Part shown: positions 8,901 to 20,900 of the stretch, piece by piece | Layout of the letters: each line of letters starts with the position of its first letter | How positions within the stretch are numbered: the first letter of the stretch is position 1 | Origin: a virus | Virus record (IMG/VR): IMGVR_UViG_3300020457_000035 | Location: 1-34,891 of that record | DNA: 34,891 bases | Strand: one strand, 5' to 3' | Made by a program: the position numbers and the translations under genes | The notes under the pieces: generated by a model | The model's input: the letters and a program-made list of their open reading frames with translations, nothing else | The model's database searches: none | Told to the model about the DNA's origin: nothing

Positions 8901-11900
8901 TTAGAACCACCACTAGAAGTAAACTCAGGACATCCAACAAAAAGTTGACTGTTAGCAATGCTAACTTGCATACCAAAGAATTGACCACCAGAACCAAGTG
9001 AAGCACCAGTAACATCTGTTATGTCAATTTCAAGTTCTCCAGATCCATCTAAATCATAAAGATAAGCAGAACCAACATTTGCAACTCCATTTACTGTTGT
9101 TCCATAAGCACCAACGGCAATCTTGTTGTTTCCAATCGCAACATCATAACCATACTTCTGATTGTCATTAGCATTGTTAGATTCAAGTTCAATTTCATTG
9201 GTTCCATCTGCATCAAAGACACGAGCAGTTCCATTATTATTGAAACCAGAAGAACTATCATTATAACCACCAATAACAACCTTACCGTTTCCAACATCTA
9301 TAGATCCATTATATCCAAAGTAAGAATTTTGTTGAGTGCCAGTAGGACTAACTTTAGTATTTGTGGAAACTCCAGTAAAGTTATCAACCTGCGTGATGTT
9401 ATCTAGAACATTAAGTTTATTTTTAAGATTAGAGAAACCAAAACCAAACTCAGCAGTAATGTATAATCTATACCATCCATTACCAAATGGAATCGCACCA
9501 TGATCAATAACATTAAGACCAGGTTGAACAAATAGAGATCCTAATGTTCCTGTGTTTAAATCAACTTTAAATTTAGCATTTACAGTTCCACTATCCAAAA
9601 GAACTTGGAATTGAACATTATTATATTCAGATGCTTTAACAAACATAGATGATGTAAATGTTTGAGTAGCATTAGTAGCACCAGTGTCAAATGTTTCATT
9701 AGTGCTATCAAATGTAGTTGCTCCACTGTCAAAGGTATCAAAGGAACTTAGAGCATAAGTTCTTTCAATAAAATGTTCACCAGTTGTTTCAGTTACCGAT
9801 ACTTTATCGGAGGTAGTTGTAGCATCTGGAGAAATGCCTGTATTTGCAGTAACATTTACTAAAGTCTTAGACCAATTTTGATCAAATTGTTCTGGTAAAG
9901 TCCATAAGTTAGTGTTACTAATAGAACCTTCAATTAGAGAAGAAATTGCAGTAGCACTTTCAATGGTTTTAATATTACTAATATTGTTATACCACTCATG
10001 TGCTGGAGAAACACCGTCAACAGCAACTGTTCCTGTAGCACCATTAGATGTAAGACTAGCACCATCACCATATACACTTCCAGTTATAGCACCAATAATT
10101 AAAATTGGAGAAGAAACGTATAGAATTTCTGCAGTATTTGTACCATCTGTTATGGTATTACCTACAACAAAAGTTCCAGAGAAGGATTCAAGAGTTATAG
10201 TATATGCAGTTCTTGTGTCTCCAGTATCTGTTGTAAACAAGTCATACTGTAAATTATTAACAGTATCAGTAATAAAGGAATCATACTGCCAAGAATTTGT
10301 TCCAAACTGATTATTTACAGTAGAAGCAATTTCTGCTTTATAGTAATTTTCATTAAAGAGGATATTCTTAATTGCACTACGTGCCTCAACATCACCAGGA
10401 GCAATTGTTTCTAGAGCAATCTCAACAAGTTTTCTCATTCTAAATGCTACTTTAGTAATGTCTGTTGGAGTTTCAGTATCTCTATATGCTGAATCATTTG
10501 TATGAAGAGCAGCATATTGATCTCCAGTTACACTAGATCCTGCACTGTATAATAAATTTCTGATTGCTTTTTCAGCAAGCATCTTAATTTGCTCATGAGC
10601 AAAGTAGAAAGCAAATAATTGAGTATCGATATCATCAGAAATTCTAAGATCATTAGATAAGAATTTTTGCATTTGAGTGATCGTACTATTATCACCACCA
10701 GTTTGAAGATCAGAAATCATCGCAATGATGAAGTCTTTAATGTAAGTTGTGTATGTGGAACGGTCGTAAGTTAGTGCAGAGAAAGTACCATTATCAACTG
10801 TATATCTCAATTCTGCACCAAGTAATCCGTTCTGACTACCACTGTTGCGTCCTACGATTTCTTCAGCAATATATTTTCTATTGAAATATAATCTATCAGC
10901 AGCAATATTAAAATCATTATTAGTTGGAGCGATTATATCATTGATAGTTGCAATTAAATTATCAATCGCACTCTTAACATTTGCACATCCACCTGGATCA
11001 TTAGTGATTCCCCAATCACCAGTAATAATATTATTAGTATTAGTATAATCAAGATCACCAGTAATCGCTTGCTTCATGTAGAAACCTAATCTTTCATGTG
11101 CAAATACAGATTGCCATACTTGAAGTCTAACGTGTAGAATCTCATTATTAGTGTTTAGATAGAACTTAGCAGCAGTAACTGTGTTTGCATTACCACCAAA
11201 TTCAATATCTTTTGCAATTTCTCCAACAATGATTCCTAGGTCAGTTTTACAACGTTCAGTTCCAGCATCATTACCGCCAGAGTTTCTAGGCATTTCCAAG
11301 ATAAGATCTGGATATCTTGCAAGCATATCAGCAGATGCTTTGTCAACAATAACAGAACTATTCTCTCTTATTAATCTTGCTGCATCACGGAATCTATATT
11401 CATCTTTATTACCAAGAAGATTAGTATAAACATAATCGTTAGTACCATCATGATATGTTCCGACAAATTCTCCCTCTAAGAAAGCATCAACAGTCGCACC
11501 AACGAATTCAATTGCTGGAGTAATTCTAGAAACTACAGCAAGGTGATCAGCATTTTGATCATTAGAAGTTGTACCAATTGCTTCACTAATAGTATCTTCT
11601 ACAATATCTAAAAGATTATTAACTGTAGATACAACATCTGCACATCCCAACTTAGTGTAGTTAAGAACAAGAATGCCGTTTGGAGTAGAACTATTATAGG
11701 TATGAGCATACCTATCACCAACAGGAGATGCACCCACATTTACAGTAAATGTATTTGTTGTTACTGCAGTAACTTTTAAAACTTTATTGTAGAATGGATC
11801 TTTGTTCTTACGAGGATATGCGTGTGTAGTTTCATTATTATCTTTATCGCATGTGAATACTAATGATTCTTCATCGATCCTAATTAAACTATGAGTTGTA

Positions 11901-14900
11901 AGTCCATGACTATTAGATGTAATTACTAACTCACCTGTAGTAGAATTGTAAGTCGTACCTGCATCAGCAGTCAACGTTGTAAGTGTCTGATAAGATTGAT
12001 CGGTAACAGTTGCATCAGTAAATTGACTCAACCCATGACTACCCGCAACAGTAATAGGAATATAATTTACAATAGAACTCATTAAACCTTGAACTGTTTG
12101 TAAACCAGTTAATAATGAGTTATCATCGGTTGTTGTGTAACCAACAATACCACTGACACTAGCACCACTTCTATCTACAAGAGCAGCAGATGCATCCCAA
12201 ACATGACTGTTGCTACCATTACGCATATCTTGGACTAATGCTTCTAAAATTGTCTTATATGTGGAGGTGAAACTAATAGAAGTTAATTCTTGTGTATAAC
12301 TCCATAAGTATGCAGCACCAGCAGAAGAGTAATTTGAAGGATCAGCAAATTGAGCACCAAGTATAATTTTGTTAGAACCAACAGCTAATGCATTATTGAA
12401 ACCAGGATTATCAAATGCAACTGCAGGTGCCATGACCAAACTTTCTTCATTTGTACCATCAAGATCAAATGCATAAAGTTGACCAGAGTTTTGAATCGCA
12501 CCAGCATCCCAGTATGGAGATGCAGCAAAAATCTTTCCTTGAGCAACTGCTACTGCAGCACCAAAGTTATCTACAGAACCAATATCAGATGCTTCAATTT
12601 TAAATCCTCCAGTTCCATCTAAATTATAAACGAATACTGCTCCAGCGTTAGCTGTGTTACCTGTATTACCATCGTATCCAGCACATCCAACAACAACCTT
12701 GTTTTCACCAACGGCAACTGCACTACCAAAGTTATCAGTGGCGTTTACAGCAGAATCAGTAATCTTAACTTCATTAGTTCCATCTAAATTATAAACATAA
12801 ACTGCACCAGCATCTTGTGCAATTGTATCTTCTTTCATAGAACCAACTACAAGTCTATTGCTACCAACAGCAATACTCATTCCAAACTGATCTCCAGTAG
12901 AACCATCACTAGGTTCAATCTTGGTTTCATTAGCACCATTTAAATCATAACGATAAACAGATCCACGTTTTGAAGTATCTCCAGGTGCACCAACAAAGAT
13001 GTAGGTATCTGTCATTGCAACAGACCAACCGAAGTAATCCAAAGTTGCATCATCAGAAGCAACAATCTTTGCTTCACCTGTACCATCAACGTTGTAAACG
13101 TATACGCAACCAGAATCACTTCCACCATCATCAGTAAATGGAGCACCAACTACAACTTTGTTTCCATTTGTAGCAACAGAATATCCAAACTGATCATTTG
13201 CAGCAGCATCTGATGCGTTGATGACTACTTCACCACCACCGTTAAGGTTATATACATATGCTCTACCAGTGTAATTGTTGTATCTTGGAGCACCAATTAC
13301 AATCCTATCAGTAGTTCCATCATTAGAAACTGCAACTGCACCACCATAATATGAATCGTTTGTAATTGAAGATTGTGTTAATGTTGTTGGAGACTGTAGT
13401 GCATCAAATTGGAATGGAGATGCCTGAACTGCGGCATGGTTTCCTTCTTCAGCAATAAGATCGATATTTTTCTCTACTGAGTTTGCAGCATCATAATATC
13501 TGTGAGTTTTATATTCAGTTGTTTTAGCAGCAACACCAACACGAACAGTAATTGTTGTAGCAGTTACAGCGTTGATAGATAATGCTTTTCCAGATATAGG
13601 ATCAGTAGATCTTGGATAGGTGTGATAAGATGTATGATTATCAGCATCACAAGTAAAGGTAAGTCCGTTATCAGCAATAGTAATTCTATTACTTGTAGTC
13701 AAACTATGAGAACCAATTTCTAAGATAAGATCTCCCGTTGCATAGTCATAAAGTGTGCCAGATGCAGCAGTAAAGTTTCCACTAGCACCATTACTTGCAG
13801 TAAGGGCATTAGTAACACCACTTACAAAATTATGAACTCCACCACCAACGAAGGATGGTAACTGACCTTCAACTGCACCAACATTAACTGTAATGGTTGT
13901 AGCAGTTACAGCAGTTATAGCAATATTTGTTCCAGCTACAGGATCAGATGCTCTTGGGTATGAATGGTTGGTTGAATGACCATCTTTGTCACAAGTAAAT
14001 GTAACAGCACCAGTAGCGATCTGAACAGTATTGCTTGTAGTCAAACTATGAGAACCAATTTCTAATACAAGATCTCCAGTAAGAGCGTTGTATGTTGTTC
14101 CAGATCCTGCTGTCACAGCACTACCAGAATTAGGAGTAATACCTCCAGTAGTTCCACTTACGAATGTATGAACTCCACCAGTTATGATGGGTTTAGCACC
14201 TTTAACTGTTCCAACATTAACTGAAATAGTTGTTGCTGTTGTTGCGTTTACTCTCAATGCATTGTTAAACGCTGGATCAGTAGAACGTGGATATGAATGC
14301 TCTGTAGCAAAATTATCCTTATCACAACTGAATGTTAGTGAGTTAGCAGCAATTCTAATACTCTTTCCTATTGGTAATGAATGAGAACCAATAGTTAGAA
14401 CTAATACACCTGTATTAGCATCATACGTAGCATCAGTAACATTAAATGCTACAAGTGGAGATGTTCCAACATTAACTGTAAAGGTATTTGTAGTTACTGC
14501 AGTAATAGCAAGAGTTTGTCCTGATGCAGGATCACCAGGTCTAGGATATGGATGATGTGTAGTATTGCCATCCATAGCACACTTGAAGGTCAATGCATTA
14601 TCAGCAATCGTGATTGTATTCGAAGTTGATAAATTATGAGCATCAGATGTAATAACAAGATTACCTGTGTTGGGTGTGTATGCTGCGTTTGTTACAGGAT
14701 TTGGCAAATTACCAACATTTGATGTAACACCATTAGTTACAGCAGAAACAAATGTGTGACCGTAGTTTCCACCTGATTCAACTGCATTAGCAGTAGCACT
14801 TACAAACTTATGGAGTCCACCATACTGTCTATTAGTTTCAGTTATTGCACTATTGTTAAACTCTTCACCATCAGTAAAGGATTCTCCACCAGACCAATCT

Positions 14901-17900
14901 GCAGTGTATTTTTGACCATTAGTACCATCAAAGTGAAGAAGTAATTTAGTATTTGTATCACCATGGAACATACCTTTAGGTGCTACAAATGTTGTGGTGT
15001 AACGAGCGTTATTAGAAACTCTGAAATTATCAAAGTATCCAGTTACGACTTCAGAACCATCCCAGTCAGCACCGATTCTAATTGGATTTGTAGAACCATA
15101 GTTACTACTATCAGAGTATGTACCACCTTCTTGAGAACCATCTAAGAATATTTTAGTACTGGTTCCAGTTCTAGTAAGAGCAACATGATACCAAGTATCA
15201 ATTACAAGGTTTGTTGTACCAGTAATAGTAACAGAACCATTATTGTAATACTTAATATTAGCACCATCAATATACAAATAAGGAGCAAGTTCAGTTGCAC
15301 CAGATCTCATATCAAAGATGGTCTTATTACCAGAAGCAACACTGTTAAGTTTAATCCAAGTTTCAACAGTAAAGTCTCCAGTAGCAAATCCAAATTCACT
15401 AGAAGTTGGAATTGTTAGATATTCATCAATAGGAACTACGCCAACATTTACAGTAATTGTAGTTCCAGTTACTGCAGTGATAGTAAGAGCAGTGCCAGAA
15501 GCGGGATCTGTTGCACGAGGATATGCCTTGTTAGAATTGTTGCCATCTTGAGCACAGGTAAATACAACACCATCATTAGCGATAGTTACTTTATTTGAGG
15601 TGGTAAGAGTATGAGTACCAATTTCTAGTACCATATCACCTGTAAATGGATTATATGTAGTTCCTGTAGCAGCAGTAAATGATCCTGTAGCACCGTTACT
15701 AGCAACAATTGCATTAGTAACACCGCTTACAAAAGTATGTGCTGATGTACCAGCAGAAAGTCCTAGGCATGCACTACCAAATTTAGCATGATGAGTATTT
15801 AATTCAGCACCAGCAACAAATGTTGCTTGATGGAAATCTTGACCAGTAGATTGAGTTCTACCAATCTTACCAAGGTAAATTGTTTTTCTTGCTTGACTGT
15901 ATCCAACAATTTCTGCTTTAGTATCTTCAGTTCTAATAATTTGACCTTGAGAGAAGAATCCCTCTCCAACATCATCAGTAAGAGTAAGTTTCTTAACTCT
16001 AAAGTTTTCTCCTACAGCAAATTCTCCACTATTACTTCCATAACGAATTCTATAGTTACGAATAAACTCGTTGTCAACAAAGGCACCACCAACACCTACA
16101 TTAACTGTAATTGTTGTTGCAGATACAGCAGTAATTGCTAATGCAGTGTTATATGCTGGATCTCCTTCACGAGGATAGTAATGAACAGTAGAATTATTAT
16201 CTAAGTCACAAGTAAATGCTAGTTTATCTACACCAATAGTGACTGTATTTGAAGTTGTATAACTATGAGACCCAATTGTTAATACTAAGACACCAGTCTC
16301 ATTATTGTAGGTTGCATCAGTTACATCTTTTGTGCTGCTATCGTTAAAGGTAAGAGCATTAGTCGATGTTCCACCAACATAAGTATGATTGTTTGAACTA
16401 TCATAAGTTAGAATGTTGTTGCTGATTGACTCATTAGCAGGGAACTTAGAATCAAATGCACTAAGATTATCATCAAAGTCAACAATACTTACTTGAGATT
16501 TAGAGATATCATCAAGAATAATATTAGGATATGTGACTGAAGTCAATCTGTTAAAGAGAAGACCAAAGAAAGAAGAACCAGCAGATATATTAACCTGTTC
16601 AATAAACTCTAAAGTTTCTGGATCTTGATATGCACTGGTTGCTGTAACAAGAGCAACAACACCAGACTTAGCACCAATAATAGTGTCACCAGTCTGAATG
16701 TCATAAAGACCAGGTGTTGATTGATATGTACCAGTTGTCTTGCTAAGTGTTAGATTATTAGTTACTTCAATTTCAGTAGAATACAGAGGAGTATCTTCTT
16801 GATGAGAAATTGCTGCTGTACCAAGTAAACCTCTAGTTACAATAAGAGTAGTAGACTCAGTTCCATTTGATACAGAATCAACTCTGAAAATTTCAGAAGC
16901 AAGTTGATAATTTTCACCAATAGTAAATGTACCTGCAGTTACTGGAGCATCTGTTTCTGAAGAGGAAGATACAACTTCAATACTTGTTGATGCAGCACCA
17001 ATACTATAACGAAGATCAGCAATAGGAGTTTCTTGACCAGTTTCAAGGTTGATAGACTCAACGATTGCTGTATCACCAGTAAGGTTAGAAACAGTTTCAT
17101 TGAATCCAAATAAACCATTACTGGTAACATCTGTAATTTCTAAAAGTGCTCCAGAGAATCCAGTAGCACTAACTTGACATTGTTCACTAAGAAGGAATGT
17201 TCCTTGTGTAACAAAACCAGTAATAGTATCACCAGAAACAGAAGTTACGGTCAATCTTGCTGTAGAAGAAACACCAACCAACTCATTTCCGATACTTGGG
17301 AAGATACCACTGTTAGGAGGGAATCTAAGTGTCTTAGTTGACACTTGATTGATAACAACATTGACATACTTAACACTTGCTGGAGGTTGAGGTGGTTCAG
17401 CAAATACAATAGAATCTCCTTGCACCTCAAAAGCAGTATCTGGAGTTTGTGCAACACCATTAAGAACAATTAGAAGTTGGTTTGCATTAGCAATTACATT
17501 TTCACCATTAACTGTAATTGGGAATTGTGTTCTCTCACCATCAAAAAGTTGTGATATATTATCAAGTCTTTGAACAACAGAAGTTAGAATATTCTCTGAA
17601 GAAGTAAGACGTTTCTGACGGAAAAGAACTTCTGTATTGTTAAACTCACTGTAAATAGGTTCTGCAAGAGCAAAACTCTGAATATTAGGAACTGTTGCAT
17701 CTCTAGCAAGTTCAACAGATTTAGTAAGTTCAAAATCAATCTCTTTATTAGCAGTATATCCATATTCATCAATATTCAGTTCACCAAATACCTTGAACGA
17801 TGCAGGGTGAACATTCTTAATAAGAATATCTTTCCAATCATCGATGGATACAGAAGACTTAACAGCATAAGAGAAGTCCTGATAATAGTAGGAGTCTTGA

Positions 17901-20900
17901 ATCTTCTGAATGATTTCAGATGGTTTACCAACATCATCAATAAATTGACCTGTTGTTTTAGTAATAGGTCCAACTTCCAAAACACCCTTAGCAATCTTCA
18001 GATCACTAATTACACCAGATGACTTAGAAATAGCACCAGTAACGCTTTGACCTTGTGAGAAAGTTCCTACGTAATCAACAATCTTAAGAATTCTTGGTCC
18101 TACTTGCCAACCTTCGTTGGTAGAAACATAACCAGTTGCAGTTGCATTTGCAAGTGAGTCACCTTGATATACAAGTTCACCTTCTAAGAAAGTGGAAGTA
18201 ATTACATTTGCTGTAGCTTCAGCACCAAAAGATTCTGTTAATACTTGTTGTCTTCCTTCTCCAGCATTAGCAAATGTAATAGCATCACCTAAATCAGCGT
18301 TTGCTTTAGTAATCGCAAGTTTTAACTGATCGCTCTCAAGTGAGTTTGCTGTACCAGCAATTGCGTAATAAGTTGTATTACCATTCAATCTACCAATAGC
18401 ACCAGATGCTAGTGGGAATTCAATTCCTTGACCAGTATCAACAACATTCAAACTAACTTCAGCACCATTTTGAATACCATGTGGGAAAGCAAACTGTAAC
18501 AATCCTAAGTCAAGGTTTACAACATAGTTGAATGAAGATCTTAGAGATACTACAGGAGCAGATGAATAACCAGCACCAGGATCTTTAATGAAAATTTGTT
18601 CGATTCTTCCATTTCTAATTGCTGCTTCTGCAATAGCACCAGAACCACCACCGCCAGTAATAACTACTGCGGGTGCTTGAGAGTATCCAGAACCAGGATC
18701 ATTAACAGTTATACTATCCAGAATACTGGTAGAAGTTAACTGAGCATTAATTGGGAATGTAATTTCAGGACGTAATGTGTAATCATGTGGATAGTCATAT
18801 CCAAAGTTATTATTCTTAAGTTTCTTAATTTTACCAACATTAGTACCTTTAGCAAATACTACTGCACCAGTTCCAAATGGAGGAATAACAACATCTATCT
18901 CAGCACCAGAACCTGCTAATCCAGGTCCAAGAATACCATCAATTGACTCAATATCAATATTTGCCGTAGTATATCCTTTACCTGGAGAAGTAATAGTTAC
19001 AGATTGAATTTGACCAGGAATAGTATCTCCCTCATCATTAGTTCCATCTGCAACAACAATACTAACTAAACCACCTTCACCATCTCCACCAATAGGAATA
19101 CTATTATAAGTTCCAACAGCATATTCAGTTCCTGGTTCATTAATTTGAACTCTTTCAATTTTTCTGGAAGATTGAATACCTGTTACAACTGGTAATTTAG
19201 CATAGAATCCACCAGTGTTAATGAGTCTAATATCACCAATACTACCAACTGCTTTTTTGGAACTTGTTGTATAGGTTGCTCTATTAACATTTGCATTACC
19301 CTCTGGTTCGTTAATTAGAGGGAACTTAATAATTGTTGCACCTGTAGTAATAGTTGCACCATCAACTTCACTAACTGTAAATGTTCCGACATATGGAGAA
19401 TCAACAATATCTAAGTAACTATTTGGATCAATAGGAGATTCATCTCCAGTTCTAGATGGATCAAAGTAGTATGAAATATTAGTAACAATATCTTGATCAA
19501 TTTTTAATTTAACTGTCGGTGCTGCTTGATTCTCTCCTGTAATTCCAGGTGTTCCAATTCTTTCAATAGAGTTGAAAGAATATTCAAGTTTGTACAGATT
19601 ATCCTTAGAGAATGAAATATTTGCACCAACCATCGAAGAATGACTTAGATCAAACTGATATTGATGACCATAGTACATTTTCAAGACAGGAGACTTGACA
19701 AAAATATTAACATTTGCAGGAGTATCTGCAGGAGAAGTTATCGCAACAGAATCTAACTTATAGGTAAATTCTCTATTACTTACAACTGTCTCAACTGTAA
19801 ATGAACCATCATATTCATCATATGCAGTACCACCGTCAGTTCGGGTTGGATTTCCATCAACAAAAATATTATCACCAACAGACAAGTAATGTCTATTTCC
19901 AGTAATTACATATACTTGATCAGTATTAGCAACTGCTGTTGCTTGTAAAAGTTTATCTAGATTAGCAATAAGAGTAATCTTAGTAACTCCAGTTAGATTG
20001 GTAATCTGTGCTGTTGTTTTAGCAGTATTGAATGTAATATCACTTGCTGTAATCTGAACAACAGATCCAGTAATAAAGGATGAAGAACCAGAAATTTCAT
20101 CAATCCTAACACTATAAACATCTGCAGCAAAGGGTTTGAACTTAGCAAAATCATCAAGATTACCACTGCCAGTGCTTGCAGTTCTGTCTAAGTTCCAATC
20201 ATTTAAATCAATATCAAATGTTCCAGGAGTAGTGTTAATAACATTTAAGAAATTGTATTCTGAAATTATATTTTCATCTGAAACAAAAGGACCAGTAATA
20301 CCAAATGTATCTTGCTCATCAAATCTAGTTGTAGATAATAAACCAGTATTTAAATCATTAGACCAGTCATTATTATTAACAGCAAGATAAACCTTCTTAT
20401 TGGTTTTATCAACACTAAGAACATATCCACTATTAATAAAACTTCCAGAAGAATTGTTCAATACTAATTTTGATCCAATAGTAATATTAAAATCTTGATT
20501 AATTGTAAGTTCTTGAACGTTATCAATCTTCGATGTTGAAGTAGTCTTCATATAATAACGATTTTTCACTTTCGCATCAATTGAAAGTTTCTTAGAACCA
20601 GGAGAAGGAACAGTTGCAGTTCTAGCACTCCAAATATCACGACTATACGTTACAGAGGTATCAGTCGGATTTACAATCATAATGGTTGTAGCATCTTCAA
20701 AATCAAGTGCTTGTAATCCACCTCCACCTAAAGCAAATCCAGTATTAGAAGCAGTTAAACTTATTCCTGTTACTGGTGTAATAGCAGTTCTAGCAAAACC
20801 TACATTTGTGTTTACTTGAACTCCTTTATCACCTAATCTATCAGAATCTGAGTCTTTATCAGTTTTAATACCAAAACCAACATAATCAATGTAATCATAA

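Noticed and set aside
9912-10310. 132-aa plus-strand open frame
   Set aside because: It lies fully inside the giant gene on the opposite strand, with low-complexity composition that mirrors the Thr/Gly/Val-rich coding strand, and no credible ribosome site or known motif.
13530-16395. Regularly spaced repeats considered as a CRISPR array
   Set aside because: The period is about 300 nt or more, the repeats are coding and diverged, and no short repeat-spacer pattern exists.
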